Assembly: GCA_002101905.1 (NCBI GenBank)
Contig: LQPU01000014.1
Span: forward strand, 60,311 to 124,310
Direction: 5' to 3'
Length of the DNA stretch: 64,000 nt
DNA from: Mycobacterium shimoidei
GTDB taxonomy: Bacteria > Actinomycetota > Actinomycetes > Mycobacteriales > Mycobacteriaceae
Position 1 is the first letter of the stretch, and each line of letters starts with the position of its first letter. The translations under genes were made by a program, and so were the position numbers. The notes below the pieces were generated by a model, which saw only the letters and a program-made list of their open reading frames with translations, was not told the DNA's origin and made no database searches. Positions 37,247 to 48,706 of the stretch are shown here, one piece after another.

Positions 37247-37726
37247 ATGGAACCGAACTGGCTGAACCCTCGAGAAGATCGCGCCTGGCGGGCCTTCCGG
37301 CATGCGCATCATCAGCTCGACGTGCGCCTGAATCGGGGCTTGCAAGAATCGGGCCTGTCGGGGGCCGACTACGAGGTCCTGGCGGTGCTCTCAGGCCACG
37401 AAGGAGACCGCATGCCCGCCCGCGACCTGTGCAAGATACTGGGCTGGGAGAAGAGCCGTGTCTCCCACCAAGTGCGGCGCATGCAGAAGGACGGGCTGAT
37501 CAGCCGCGAGCCCAACCCCGACGACGCGCGCAGCACCATGGTCTGCCTGCTGCCGGCTGGCCGCGCCGCCATCGAGAAGGCGGCGCCCGGGCACGTGGAA
37601 GACGTCCGCCGGAACTTCATCGACCTGCTCACCCCGGCTGAGCTCGACATGCTCGCCGCCCTCAACGAACGAGTTCTGCGCCACCTGGCCAAAGACGAAG
37701 ACTCCCCGGCCGAAGAGGAGCCCTGA
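37247..37726 (+). CDS. MarR-family transcriptional regulator
   Basis: This 159-aa winged-helix protein has the MarR core near 50-110 (LCKILGWEKSRVSHQVRRMQ, then GLISREPNPDDARSTMVCLL). MarR proteins are usually repressors released by small phenolic or oxidant ligands. ATG 37247 is preferred; the upstream in-frame ATG 37211 lies inside the operator. It is divergent from the F420-NADP reductase-like gene and probably controls the cassette. Confidence 0.9.
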   Translation: MEPNWLNPREDRAWRAFRHAHHQLDVRLNRGLQESGLSGADYEVLAVLSGHEGDRMPARDLCKILGWEKSRVSHQVRRMQKDGLISREPNPDDARSTMVCLLPAGRAAIEKAAPGHVEDVRRNFIDLLTPAELDMLAALNERVLRHLAKDEDSPAEEEP

Positions 37727-37745
37727 TCGCCTTCATCCGCCGTGC

Positions 37746-37784
37746 GAATACGTCGAACGGCTGCTGACCAACCCCGCTGGATAA
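37746..37784 (+). pseudogene. Remnant of a second ribC 3' end
   Basis: A 17-bp stretch (37747-37763) is identical to 34774-34790 near the end of ribC. In the matching frame it reads EYVERLLTNPAG and stops at 37784, a plausible RibC tail. It stands directly before ribA2, where ribC would sit if the cassette were absent. The remainder of the gap to ribA2 has only a small hairpin. Confidence 0.6.
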
Positions 37785-37835
37785 GCCACCCCAATACCAG
37801 CGCCATCCTCGTGGTTCATACTGGATACAACACAA

Positions 37836-37854
37836 GAGCCCTGGCTAGGGGCTC
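37836..37854 (+). terminator. Small hairpin before ribA2
   Basis: GAGCCC (37836-37841) and GGGCTC (37849-37854) flank a 7-base loop. There is no following T-run, so it may be a weak terminator for marR or a leader structure of ribA2. Confidence 0.3.
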
Positions 37855-37902
37855 GTCCGACGCAGTTCTGGCCTCGGTGGCGGAACGGACGAGGTGGCAC
37901 AG

Positions 37903-40120
<2,218 letters not shown>

Positions 40121-40143
40121 AAGTCCGTGGCCACAGGGCGACT

Positions 40144-40191
40144 AAGTAGTACTGCATCGGTTTCGGGTGAGATTGCAGTGGCGCACTACTT
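40144..40191. repeat. Interrupted inverted repeat upstream of a decayed gene
   Basis: AAGTAGT (40144-40150) and ACTACTT (40185-40191) are complementary, and the inner ACTGCA and TGCAGT also pair. The arms resemble half-sites of the PGRS-locus boxes (AGTAG/CTACT), but the spacing is far larger. Confidence 0.45.
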
Positions 40192-40255
40192 GCTCGTCGC
40201 ACCGAACACAAGTGACGACTGATCGGGTCACAACGCCAACGAAAGAAGGCATGAC

Positions 40256-40581
40256 GTGTCCGAATTAATCGTGGAACCCGCCGAACAGCGGGATCTCGTT
40301 CAAGAGTCTGAGCATGTTTAGAAGAGGCGGGGCAGCCGTCGGTTGTCATCACCGAGCAGGAAGTAGTCTTCGGCACCGTTGCTGCTGTGGCGTTGCCTCG
40401 TACGAAGCCCAGGCACCGCGTGATTGCCGCCTTGCGCACGATGTCCCGGAGTTCATCGGAGGGTCCACCCCCGCCGGCACAGCCTTACTGTCTACCCCGG
40501 CGCGAGGACCTATATCGAGGAGGCCACCATGGAACGAGAAATGCACAGGCTGTTACGCGATCCTGATCGTGACAGCATTCG
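40256..40581 (+). pseudogene. Decayed small mycobacterial protein gene
   Basis: Protein-like sequence continues across three frames. GTG 40256 gives MSELIVEPAEQRDLVQESEHV and stops at 40321. The next frame from about 40333 gives QPSVVITEQEVVFGTVAAVA. The third from about 40512 gives YIEEATMEREMHRLLRDPDR. The order N-terminus, ITEQEV...A, EREMHRL recalls a conserved mycobacterial hypothetical family of about 100 aa, but I cannot name it. At least two frame changes argue for a dead gene. Confidence 0.45.
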
Positions 40582-40617
40582 CAACGGGCCAATACCTCGG
40601 AAATCACTTTCGCACAC

Positions 40618-40657
40618 AATGATTGGCCGATTCACAGGGGCGAACCGGCCAATCATT
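40618..40657. terminator. Hairpin terminator
   Basis: AATGATTGGCCG (40618-40629) and CGGCCAATCATT (40646-40657) form a perfect 12-bp stem with a 16-base loop. It lies 27 bp from the stop of the minus-strand GjpA-like gene and downstream of the decayed plus-strand gene, so it can serve both. The remaining parts of 40121-40683 hold nothing else recognisable. Confidence 0.6.
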
Positions 40658-40683
40658 GTTACGCACGGAAGAGACTCGCGGCT

Positions 40684-41742
40684 TTAGAACAGACTTGCCA
40701 GGATGTCCATCGGCCCTGTATCGAACAGGCCACCCAGCAGGTCGCCGCTGATGGCCGGGAACGCCAGAGCGTCAAGAGGGTTGCCGGTGCCGTCCCAGCC
40801 GATCGCCTCCGCGACGATCCGGGACAGGTCCGCCATGGCGGCAATCGGCCCGACTCCCTGGCCCACGATGTCCAGGTTTCCGAGACCCGGAACACCACTG
40901 AGATCAAGGCCGAGGGCGTTCAAGATCGAACCGCCGGCCCCGTCGACCACCGACCCGGGACTGAACAGCCCGCCGAGGGCGAGGCTGAGCGAGTCGATGC
41001 TGGCGCCGTCCGGGAGCCCGACGATATTCCCTTGCTCTATCAGCGGTATCAGCGCACTGAGGTCGAGGGTCGTGCCGTTGAAGAAGGCGTTGGTGACGTT
41101 GGCGGGAATGTTGATCAGGTCTTGCAGCGCAGTCGTCGGGTCGGTGCCCAACGCGTCGATGGCGGCTTGGATGCTATTGCCGAACTCCACCAAGGGGCTG
41201 AGTACCGGGCTCAACGAGCTGATGAGGACACCGCTCAGCGGCGAGGACAAGAAATCAACGAGCAACGGAACCTGGCCGTCGGGCGCAGGGAAAATCCCCG
41301 GAATCCCTTCGGTGAGCGCTGTTTGCAGTACCTGATGTGGTGCGTCGAGCGTCTGTGACGTCAGCCCGTCGATGAAGTCCAAGTCCGCCTCGTCCTGGTC
41401 CGGGTCGATGAACGTGGCGGCCAGAAGCGCCGTCAAAAAGTTGATCTGGAAATCCTGCAAGGCTGTCGCCGGATCCTCGCCGATGAAGCCGACCTGGTTG
41501 ACGATGGCCTGTTGCAGCGCCGCCTCGGGGGCTTCGAAGTAGAAGTCGGCGACCGCCGTCGCGTTGGCGGATGCGGTGGTGAGGGCGTCCAGAAACGGCG
41601 TGACGGGGTCGACGTCGGTTGCGAGTTGCACCACCCGGGACTGCGGACCAGCCAGCGGTGCTGCCACTGGGATGGCAGCGATGGCGCCTGCGCCGGCAAG
41701 CGCCACTCCGGCGGTGATCCAAGGACGAGTAGTGAGTTCCAT
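40684..41742 (-). CDS. Exported GjpA-like protein
   Basis: The protein is 352 aa. The signal-peptide region MELTTRPWITAGVALAGAGA is followed by a mature protein rich in Leu, Asp, Pro and Gly (DPVTPFLDALTTASANATAV, IVNQVGFIGEDPATALQDF). It ends DILASLF. The N-terminal pattern matches proteins annotated as mycobacterial outer-membrane porin GjpA; porin function here is unproven. A candidate IdeR box ends 26 bp upstream of the ATG, so iron control is likely. Confidence 0.72.
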   Translation of the reverse strand: MELTTRPWITAGVALAGAGAIAAIPVAAPLAGPQSRVVQLATDVDPVTPFLDALTTASANATAVADFYFEAPEAALQQAIVNQVGFIGEDPATALQDFQINFLTALLAATFIDPDQDEADLDFIDGLTSQTLDAPHQVLQTALTEGIPGIFPAPDGQVPLLVDFLSSPLSGVLISSLSPVLSPLVEFGNSIQAAIDALGTDPTTALQDLINIPANVTNAFFNGTTLDLSALIPLIEQGNIVGLPDGASIDSLSLALGGLFSPGSVVDGAGGSILNALGLDLSGVPGLGNLDIVGQGVGPIAAMADLSRIVAEAIGWDGTGNPLDALAFPAISGDLLGGLFDTGPMDILASLF

Positions 41743-41767
41743 ACAGGCTCCTTGTCTTGGCGATTAG

Positions 41768-41786
41768 TAAAGGAAGCCTAACCTAA
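41768..41786 (-). promoter_or_regulatory. Candidate IdeR iron box
   Basis: On the minus strand TTAGGTTAGGCTTCCTTTA matches 15 of 19 positions of the mycobacterial IdeR consensus TTAGGTTAGSCTAACCTAA; the first 12 positions are perfect. It lies 25 bp before the GjpA-like ATG. Confidence 0.6.
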
Positions 41787-41957
41787 CTTGTGACCAGACT
41801 GATGGTCAACTAAGGCCCTAGGCGCCCGGTTATCTCATCCGCCGTCGAGTCCGAATCAGTGATCGAAGATCGGTGACCCCGAAGGCTTTCCGTTACGGAC
41901 AACCGGATCGCCGACGTGTGACCTTCCATTCACCACTGAGGTCGTCGGCTGTCCGAC

Positions 41958-41963
41958 TAGCCT
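41958..41963 (+). promoter_or_regulatory. Candidate -10 of a leaderless uvrC promoter
   Basis: TAGCCT followed by 7 bases and GTG 41971. No Shine-Dalgarno sequence is visible. Confidence 0.4.
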
Positions 41964-41970
41964 GTAAAAC

Positions 41971-43902
41971 GTGGCAGATCCCGCTACCTACCGCCCCGCG
42001 CCCGGGTCCATCCCGGTCGAGCCCGGCGTCTACCGGTTCCGGGACCAGCACGGGCGGGTCATCTACGTCGGCAAGGCCAAGAGCCTGCGCAGTCGGCTGA
42101 CGTCGTACTTCGCCGATGTGGCAAACCTGCACCCGCGCACCCGGCAAATGGTGACCACCGCGGCCAAGGTCGAGTGGACGGTGGTCAACACTGAGGTCGA
42201 GGCGCTGCAGCTGGAATACAACTGGATCAAGGAGTTCGACCCGCGGTTCAATGTCCGCTACCGCGACGACAAGTCGTATCCGGTGTTGGCCGTCACGCTC
42301 AACGAAGAATTTCCCCGGCTGATGGTCTACCGCGGTCCGCGACGCAAGGGCGTGCGGTATTTCGGGCCGTACTCGCACGCCTGGGCCATCCGGGAGACGT
42401 TGGATTTGCTCACGCGGGTGTTTCCGGCACGCACCTGTTCGCTCGGGGTGTTCAAGCGGCACAAACAAATCGATCGTCCCTGCCTGCTCGGCTACATCGA
42501 CAAGTGCTCGGCGCCGTGCGTCGGCCGGGTCACCGCCGAGGAGCACCGCCAGATTGTGTTGGACTTCTGTGATTTTCTGTCCGGCAAGACCGAGCGGTAT
42601 GCGCGCAGCCTCGAACAGCAGATGAACGCGGCGGCCGAACGCCTCGACTACGAACGTGCCGCCCGTTTGCGCGACGACCTGTCCGCGCTGAAGCGGGCAC
42701 TGGAGAAACAGGCGGTCGTGCTCGGGGACGGTACCGACGCCGACGTGGTGGCATTCGCCGACGACGAACTCGAGGCCGCGGTGCAGGTGTTCCACGTCCG
42801 CGGCGGCAGGGTGCGCGGCCAGCGCGGATGGATCGTCGAAAAGCCAGGCGACCCTGGTGATTCCGGTGACGCGCGACTCGTCGAACAATTCTTGACCCAG
42901 TTCTACGCCGACCAGGCCGAACTCGACGGGGCCGCCGACGAAGCCACCAACCCGGTGCCCCGGGAAGTGCTGGTGCCCTGCCTGCCGCCCAATGCCGAAG
43001 AGCTGGCCAGTTGGCTGTCGGAGCTCCGCGGATCCCGGGTGGCGATACGGGTGCCACGGCGCGGCGACAAAAAGGCACTGGCCGAGACCGTGCAGCGCAA
43101 TGCCAAAGAAGCACTGCAACAACATAAACTCAAACGAGCCGGCGACTTCAACGCCAGATCGGCTGCACTGCAGAACATTCAAGAATCGCTGGGCCTGGCC
43201 GAAGCACCGCTGCGCATCGAATGCGTTGACATCAGCCACGTGCAGGGCACTGACGTGGTGGGCTCTCTGGTGGTGTTCGAAGACGGCTTGCCTCGCAAGT
43301 CGGACTATCGCCACTTTGCCATCCGCGAGGCTGCCGGCCAGGGACGCTCCGACGACGTAGCCTCTATCGCCGAGGTGACTCGGCGCCGGTTCGTCCGACA
43401 CTTGCATGATACAAATACGCTTGCACCAGAAGGAAAGTCGCGAAAATTCGCGTACCCGCCGAACCTGTACGTCGTCGACGGCGGCGCGCCGCAGGTGAAC
43501 GCGGCCAGTGCGGTGCTCGACGAACTCGGCATCACCGACGTCGCCGTGATCGGACTGGCCAAGCGGCTGGAAGAGGTGTGGGTGCCCTCGGAGCCGGACC
43601 CGATCATCTTGCCGCGCAACAGCGAAGGACTATACCTGCTGCAGCGGGTACGCGACGAGGCCCACCGATTCGCTATCTCCTATCACCGCAGTAAGCGGTC
43701 AAAGCGGATGACAGAGTCGCTGCTGGACGCGGTGCCCGGGCTTGGCGAGCAGAGGCGCAAGGCGTTGGTCACCCAGTTCGGTTCGGTGGCTCGCCTCAGG
43801 CAGGCCACCGTCGAGGAGATCACCGCTGTTCCCGGTATCGGTGTCGCGACCGCCAACGCGGTGCTCGAGGCGCTGCGTCAGCCGAACGGCGAGACGGCAT
43901 GA
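41971..43902 (+). CDS. uvrC: UvrABC system protein C
   Basis: This 643-aa excinuclease subunit makes both incisions around DNA lesions. The N-terminal GIY-YIG nuclease is at about 15-95 ([20 protein letters not shown]). A UVR domain follows near 210-240, then the RNase H-like C-terminal nuclease ([32 protein letters not shown]) and a helix-hairpin-helix end ([29 protein letters not shown]). It heads the uvrC-rapZ-cuvA-whiA run, each gene overlapping the next by 4-10 bases. Confidence 0.97.
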   Translation: MADPATYRPAPGSIPVEPGVYRFRDQHGRVIYVGKAKSLRSRLTSYFADVANLHPRTRQMVTTAAKVEWTVVNTEVEALQLEYNWIKEFDPRFNVRYRDDKSYPVLAVTLNEEFPRLMVYRGPRRKGVRYFGPYSHAWAIRETLDLLTRVFPARTCSLGVFKRHKQIDRPCLLGYIDKCSAPCVGRVTAEEHRQIVLDFCDFLSGKTERYARSLEQQMNAAAERLDYERAARLRDDLSALKRALEKQAVVLGDGTDADVVAFADDELEAAVQVFHVRGGRVRGQRGWIVEKPGDPGDSGDARLVEQFLTQFYADQAELDGAADEATNPVPREVLVPCLPPNAEELASWLSELRGSRVAIRVPRRGDKKALAETVQRNAKEALQQHKLKRAGDFNARSAALQNIQESLGLAEAPLRIECVDISHVQGTDVVGSLVVFEDGLPRKSDYRHFAIREAAGQGRSDDVASIAEVTRRRFVRHLHDTNTLAPEGKSRKFAYPPNLYVVDGGAPQVNAASAVLDELGITDVAVIGLAKRLEEVWVPSEPDPIILPRNSEGLYLLQRVRDEAHRFAISYHRSKRSKRMTESLLDAVPGLGEQRRKALVTQFGSVARLRQATVEEITAVPGIGVATANAVLEALRQPNGETA

Positions 43903-44816
43903 GTAGCCACACTCGAGCCGAAAACTCGCCGAGCGCAACTGAATCCGGTATTGATGTGGTACTGGTGACCGGCCTGTCGGGAGCTGGACGCGGCACCGCG
44001 GCCAAAGTGCTCGAGGACCTGGGCTGGTATGTCGCCGACAACCTGCCGCCCCAACTGATCACCCGGATGGTGGACTTCGGGTTGGCGGCGGGCTCGCGGA
44101 TCACCCAGCTGGCGGTGGTGATGGACGTGCGGTCGCGGGGCTTCACCGGCGACCTGGACTGGGTGCGCAACGACCTGGCCACGCGCAACATCACGCCGCG
44201 GGTGCTGTTCATGGAGGCTTCCGACGACATGCTGGTGCGCCGCTACGAGCAGAACCGTCGCAGCCACCCGCTGCAGGCCGGGCAAACACTGGCCGAAGGC
44301 ATCGCGGCCGAGCGCGAGATGCTGGCGCCGGTCCGGGCCACGGCCGACCTGATCATCGACACCTCGACGCTGTCGGTGCGGGCGCTGCGGGAGAGTATCG
44401 AACGAGCCTTCGGTGGCGAGACTGTCGCGCACACCAGCATCACCGTGGAGTCCTTCGGCTTCAAATACGGGCTGCCGATGGACGCCGATATGGTGATGGA
44501 TGTTCGATTCCTGCCCAATCCGCACTGGGTCGACGAATTACGGCCCCACACGGGCCAGCATCCGGCAGTTCGTGACTACGTGCTCGGCCAGACTGGCGCG
44601 CAGGAGTTCCTGGAGACCTACCATCAGTTGCTGTCCTTGGTTGTCGAGGGCTACCGCAGGGAGGGGAAGCGCTACATGACCGTTGCGATCGGCTGCACAG
44701 GAGGCAAGCACCGCAGCGTCGCTATCGCCGAGGCGTTAGCACGGCTGCTGGAGCCCGAGGAGTCGGCGGAGCAACTGTCGGTGCGCGTCCTGCACCGGGA
44801 CCTGGGCCGCGAATGA
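43899..44816 (+). CDS. rapZ: RapZ/YvcJ-family nucleotide-binding protein
   Basis: The protein is 305 aa and corresponds to Rv1421. The Walker A-like motif is GLSGAGRGT near residues 25-33, with Arg31 where a P-loop Lys is usual. The C-terminal RapZ signature includes [20 protein letters not shown] and [11 protein letters not shown]. In E. coli RapZ is an RNA adaptor in amino-sugar control; the mycobacterial role is not settled. The start overlaps the uvrC stop by 4 bases. Confidence 0.93.
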   Translation: MSSHTRAENSPSATESGIDVVLVTGLSGAGRGTAAKVLEDLGWYVADNLPPQLITRMVDFGLAAGSRITQLAVVMDVRSRGFTGDLDWVRNDLATRNITPRVLFMEASDDMLVRRYEQNRRSHPLQAGQTLAEGIAAEREMLAPVRATADLIIDTSTLSVRALRESIERAFGGETVAHTSITVESFGFKYGLPMDADMVMDVRFLPNPHWVDELRPHTGQHPAVRDYVLGQTGAQEFLETYHQLLSLVVEGYRREGKRYMTVAIGCTGGKHRSVAIAEALARLLEPEESAEQLSVRVLHRDLGRE

Positions 44817-45868
44817 CTCCAGGTCCCAGCCCCAACATTGTCGCCCTGGGCGGCGGACACGGCCTGTACGCGACGCTGTCGGCGGCACGACGACTGACCC
44901 CGCACGTCACCGCCGTCGTCACGGTGGCTGACGACGGCGGATCTTCTGGCAGGCTGCGCAGCGAACTCGACGTAGTACCACCCGGTGATTTACGAATGGC
45001 GTTGGCGGCATTGGCATCTGACAGTCCGCACGGGCGCCTGTGGGCGACAATCCTGCAGCACCGGTTCGGTGGTAGTGGCGCGCTGGCCGGGCATCCGATC
45101 GGTAATCTGCTGTTGGCCGGGTTGAGTGAAGTGCTGGCCGATCCGGTGGCCGCGCTCGACGAGTTAGGCCGCATCCTCGGCGTCAAGGGCAGAGTGCTGC
45201 CGATGTGCCCTATCGCACTGCAGATCGAGGCCGACGTCTCGGGCCTCGAAACCGATCCGCGAATCTTCCGTTTGATACGTGGCCAGGTCGCCATCGCGAC
45301 CACGCCCGGCAAGGTGCGCCGGGTGCGGCTGCTGCCCGCCGACCCGCCGGCCACCCGTCAGGCGATCGACGCGATCATGGCCGCCGATCTGGTGGTGCTC
45401 GGGCCGGGGTCCTGGTTCACCAGCGTGATCCCGCATGTACTGGTGCCGGGGTTGGCCGCAGCGCTGCAGGCCACTACGGCGCGCCGCGCACTGGTGCTCA
45501 ATCTGGCGCCCGAGCCGGGCGAAACGGCCGGTTTCTCGGTGGAGCGTCACCTGCATGTGCTGGCCCAGCACGCGCCGGATTTCACCGTCCACGACATCAT
45601 CATCGACGCCGAGCGGGTGCCGAGCGAACGGGAGCGGGAGCAATTGCGCCGCACCGCAACGCTGCTAAGGGCGCGCGTTCAGTTCGCCGACGTCGCTCGG
45701 CCTGGTACACCTTTACATGACCCAGGGAAGTTGGCTGCGGCACTCGACGGGGTGGGGGTGCGTGACATCGGCTCCGCAGCGCAATCGGTGACCGCCCCGA
45801 TGCCGATTGAAGGTGAGCGTCAAAAAACCGGCGCAGACGGACCGAGGGGTGACGACGCGTGGCAATGA
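44813..45868 (+). CDS. cuvA: YvcK/CuvA-family protein
   Basis: The protein is 351 aa. It has the CofD-like fold signatures [19 protein letters not shown] and [18 protein letters not shown] near the start, and [17 protein letters not shown] near 193. YvcK proteins bind UDP-sugars and affect peptidoglycan precursor supply; the mycobacterial member, CuvA (Rv1422), is needed for growth on some carbon sources and for cell shape. It overlaps rapZ by 4 bases and whiA by 10. Confidence 0.94.
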   Translation: MTPGPSPNIVALGGGHGLYATLSAARRLTPHVTAVVTVADDGGSSGRLRSELDVVPPGDLRMALAALASDSPHGRLWATILQHRFGGSGALAGHPIGNLLLAGLSEVLADPVAALDELGRILGVKGRVLPMCPIALQIEADVSGLETDPRIFRLIRGQVAIATTPGKVRRVRLLPADPPATRQAIDAIMAADLVVLGPGSWFTSVIPHVLVPGLAAALQATTARRALVLNLAPEPGETAGFSVERHLHVLAQHAPDFTVHDIIIDAERVPSEREREQLRRTATLLRARVQFADVARPGTPLHDPGKLAAALDGVGVRDIGSAAQSVTAPMPIEGERQKTGADGPRGDDAWQ

Positions 45869-46842
45869 CGGCCGAAGTCAAAGACGAGTTGAGCCGCCTG
45901 GTGGTGAACTCGGTGAGCGCGCGGCGCGCCGAGGTCACCTCCTTGCTGCGGTTCGCCGGGGGGCTGCATATCGTGGCCGGCCGCGTGGTCGTCGAAGCCG
46001 AAGTTGACCTGGGCAGCATCGCGCGGCGGCTGCGCAAGGACATCTTCGAGCTCTACGGCTACAACGCGGTCATACACGTGTTGTCCGCCAGCGGAATTCG
46101 CAAGCAAACCCGATATGTGCTGCGGGTCGCCAACGACGGCGAGGCGCTGGCCCGTCAGACCGGGCTGCTCGACTTGCGCGGTCGCCCGGTGCGAGGCCTG
46201 CCGGCCCAGGTGGTCGGCGGCAGCATCGCCGACGCCGAAGCCGCCTGGCGCGGGGCATTCCTGGCGCACGGATCGCTGACCGAGCCGGGCCGCTCCTCGG
46301 CGCTGGAGGTCAGCTGCCCCGGCCCGGAAGCGGCGCTGGCATTGGTGGGCGCGGCGCGCCGGCTCGGTATCAGCGCCAAGGCCCGCGAAGTTCGCGGGGC
46401 CGATCGCGTCGTGGTGCGCGACGGCGACGCGATCGGCGCGCTGTTGACCCGGATGGGAGCCCAGGACACCCGGCTGGTGTGGGAGGAGCGGCGGATGCGC
46501 CGCGAGGTGCGAGCCACAGCGAACCGGCTGGCGAACTTCGACGACGCCAATCTGCGTCGCTCGGCGCGCGCAGCGGTCGCCGCGGCCGCCCGGGTGGAGC
46601 GTGCGTTGGAAATCCTGGGCGACAGCGTGCCCGACCATCTGGCAGCGGCAGGCAAACTTCGTATCGAGCACCGGCAGGCCTCGTTGGAGGAGCTGGGTCG
46701 GCTGGCTGATCCTCCGATGACGAAAGATGCTGTTGCGGGCCGTATTCGACGTCTGCTGTCGATGGCCGACCGCAGGGCGAAGCAGGAAGGCATTCCCGAC
46801 ACCGAATCGGCGGTGACACCGGACCTACTCGAAGACGCATAG
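45859..46842 (+). CDS. whiA: Sporulation-type transcriptional regulator WhiA
   Basis: This 327-aa DNA-binding protein has an N-terminal LAGLIDADG-like domain and a C-terminal helix-turn-helix with [20 protein letters not shown] and [11 protein letters not shown]. In actinobacteria WhiA controls cell-division genes together with WhiB-type proteins. The GTG at 45859 or the ATG at 45865 could be the start. It is the last gene of the uvrC operon. Confidence 0.95.
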   Translation: MAMTAEVKDELSRLVVNSVSARRAEVTSLLRFAGGLHIVAGRVVVEAEVDLGSIARRLRKDIFELYGYNAVIHVLSASGIRKQTRYVLRVANDGEALARQTGLLDLRGRPVRGLPAQVVGGSIADAEAAWRGAFLAHGSLTEPGRSSALEVSCPGPEAALALVGAARRLGISAKAREVRGADRVVVRDGDAIGALLTRMGAQDTRLVWEERRMRREVRATANRLANFDDANLRRSARAAVAAAARVERALEILGDSVPDHLAAAGKLRIEHRQASLEELGRLADPPMTKDAVAGRIRRLLSMADRRAKQEGIPDTESAVTPDLLEDA

Positions 46843-46867
46843 GTCGGAAGCCCCCCACCCGCGACCC

Positions 46868-48505
46868 TTAGAAGGGTGGATCGTCGGGTGTTGGTGGCGG
46901 TGACGGCGGCGGTGGCTTCCAGTCGGGTGGTAGTTCTTCGGGTTCGCGCGGGTCGTTGACCCAGGTGCAGAACGGGCTGGTGCTGGGTTCGCTGCCTTTG
47001 AACAGAAACAGCATGTCGCGCATGTGATTACGGAATTTGCGATGCTCGACTTCCTCTTTGCGTGCGAACTCGAGCCGGCGACGGGCTTCGTTGATCGGGC
47101 GCTGCTCACGGTTGTGCTTACGGGCCCGGGCAATTCGTGCGCTACGTTGCTTGGAGCGACTGCGCCGGTTGGGACTGGGTTGCGAACACGCCGGCGCGCG
47201 GAGTTGGTCGAAGAGATCAGCTCCGCCCGGACTCGTGCGATAGGTCTGCCCGGCGGGGGACGTCCACACCACCGTGCCGTCAGCCAACTGTGTATCCTCC
47301 CATCCGCCAAAAGTTTTCAGCCTGTGATGGCGGCGGCAAAGGCATTTGAGGTTAGACGCCACCGTGAGCCCGCCCGCTGCCGGGTTGGAATGGTTGAACG
47401 GAATGGTGTGGTCGAGGTCGCAGTGCGTTGCTCGGCGATGGCACCCCGGGAAGCGGCAGGTCAGATCCCGGCAACGGATGAGCCGCTCGAGCGCGGCAGA
47501 GGGCTGGTACTGCAGTGCGGCGCGGGCGCTGGTCTCTGGATCGGCCAGTCGCAGCAGTGCCGTCGCCGCTAAGTCACACACCTGCTCAGCGTCGATGACC
47601 CCGTAGCCCTCCAGGTAGCCCGGTTGGTCGCTGTTGCCGTTGACGGTCGCCTCGCTGGCCACCACGTTGATGATCACTTGCGCCCCGCCGGTATTGCGAT
47701 CAGGGCCAGCGACCTTGCTTGGGCAGTCCGGTCTCCCGCAGGCGCAGGCCAATTCACGGCCTTCGGTCAACGCGGCCAGCGCATCGGCGCGACGCTGATC
47801 CAACGTCCGAGGATCGGCTGCGCAGACCTGTTTCGCCAGCTGTGACAGTCGCTGATCAAACGCCGTCGCCGCCGCTGCAGCCACTGTGCCGTAAACCTCA
47901 GCCATCCCGTTGTCCTGCGCGCAAATCCCGATATGGCGGTCGTCTGCTGCCTTGGTACGGCGCTCGCGGGCAGCATCGGGGTCGGTTACCCTTACTGCCG
48001 CGTCGACGGCATTGATGATGCGCTGCTTTGACCAGCCGTGCCATTTGCCGATGCGTTCGGCCAACGACTGATCGAGCTTGGCGATCAACGCCTTGTCGGT
48101 GACCAAATCGATCCGACTGATGATCAACCGCACAGTGCGCCAATCGGTTCGGCCTTCTGCCAGCAGCGCGGCCACCGCAGGGAACCGGACATCGAGCGCT
48201 TCGCCATATGACACCAGGTACGACGCCCCGGTCGGGGACAGGTTCATCGCCGCGGCCACCTCGGCGGTGGTCTGTTCGAACCCGTCGATCACCGCATAGC
48301 CGCGCTCGGCTTCGGCTTTCTCGGCCGCAGCGACCCGGCAACGCAGTAACGCGGCCACGGCCGCCAGGCGCCGCGCCACCAGCATCGACTCCATCCGATA
48401 CGACGACTCCACCACCGCCACCAGCCCAGCCGGATCCAGCTCAACCATGCCGGTCGGGTCACCGATACCGGCCGCGGCCAACGGATCCGCCATCGTATCG
48501 AACAT
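46868..48505 (-). CDS. DUF222/HNH endonuclease (13E12 type)
   Basis: The protein is about 545 aa. The N-terminal DUF222 region is alpha-helical and Ala/Arg-rich. The HNH nuclease motif follows near residue 380 (CRFPGCHRRATHCDLDHTIP, then LKCLCRRHHRLKT) with four zinc-type cysteines. The C-terminus is basic and ends in a proline-rich tail. Such proteins belong to the REP13E12 repeat family of mycobacteria, linked to mobile or selfish DNA. ATG 48505 (MFDTMADPL) is preferred; an ATG at 48541 is in frame. No flanking direct repeats were seen. Confidence 0.87.
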   Translation of the reverse strand: MFDTMADPLAAAGIGDPTGMVELDPAGLVAVVESSYRMESMLVARRLAAVAALLRCRVAAAEKAEAERGYAVIDGFEQTTAEVAAAMNLSPTGASYLVSYGEALDVRFPAVAALLAEGRTDWRTVRLIISRIDLVTDKALIAKLDQSLAERIGKWHGWSKQRIINAVDAAVRVTDPDAARERRTKAADDRHIGICAQDNGMAEVYGTVAAAAATAFDQRLSQLAKQVCAADPRTLDQRRADALAALTEGRELACACGRPDCPSKVAGPDRNTGGAQVIINVVASEATVNGNSDQPGYLEGYGVIDAEQVCDLAATALLRLADPETSARAALQYQPSAALERLIRCRDLTCRFPGCHRRATHCDLDHTIPFNHSNPAAGGLTVASNLKCLCRRHHRLKTFGGWEDTQLADGTVVWTSPAGQTYRTSPGGADLFDQLRAPACSQPSPNRRSRSKQRSARIARARKHNREQRPINEARRRLEFARKEEVEHRKFRNHMRDMLFLFKGSEPSTSPFCTWVNDPREPEELPPDWKPPPPSPPPTPDDPPF

Positions 48506-48565
48506 GCTTTCGAGCGTACTGCAGACGTCTGACACGATCATCGGCCAGCCGGTTCACCGCCGGGG

Positions 48566-48687
48566 TTATCCCCAGTCGCGCATTCATCCACAACGCTCGG
48601 CGAATTCAGGACATACTCAACGCACCCTGGTGCCGGTCACGGGCCGCGATTATCGTCATCGCAGCGTCGGCATCAAACTTGTCCACT
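48566..48687. other. Cluster of DnaA-box-like sequences
   Basis: TTATCCCCA (48566), TCATCCACA (48584) and TTGTCCACT (48679) each differ by one base from the mycobacterial DnaA box TT(G/A)TCCACA. They lie in the 201-bp divergent gap between the HNH gene and the DUF3556 gene, which has no other feature. Whether DnaA or the HNH protein reads them is unknown. Confidence 0.4.
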
Positions 48688-48706
48688 GATTTCCAGGCGA
48701 GGGCAC

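Noticed and set aside
34131..37902. FMN riboswitch before ribC or ribA2
   Set aside because: The conserved RFN segments could not be found; ribC looks leaderless and ribA2 has only a small hairpin.
44813..45868. CofD-type 2-phospho-L-lactate transferase (F420 synthesis)
   Set aside because: The fold is related, but the rapZ-cuvA-whiA neighbourhood and the N-terminal signature fit YvcK/CuvA.
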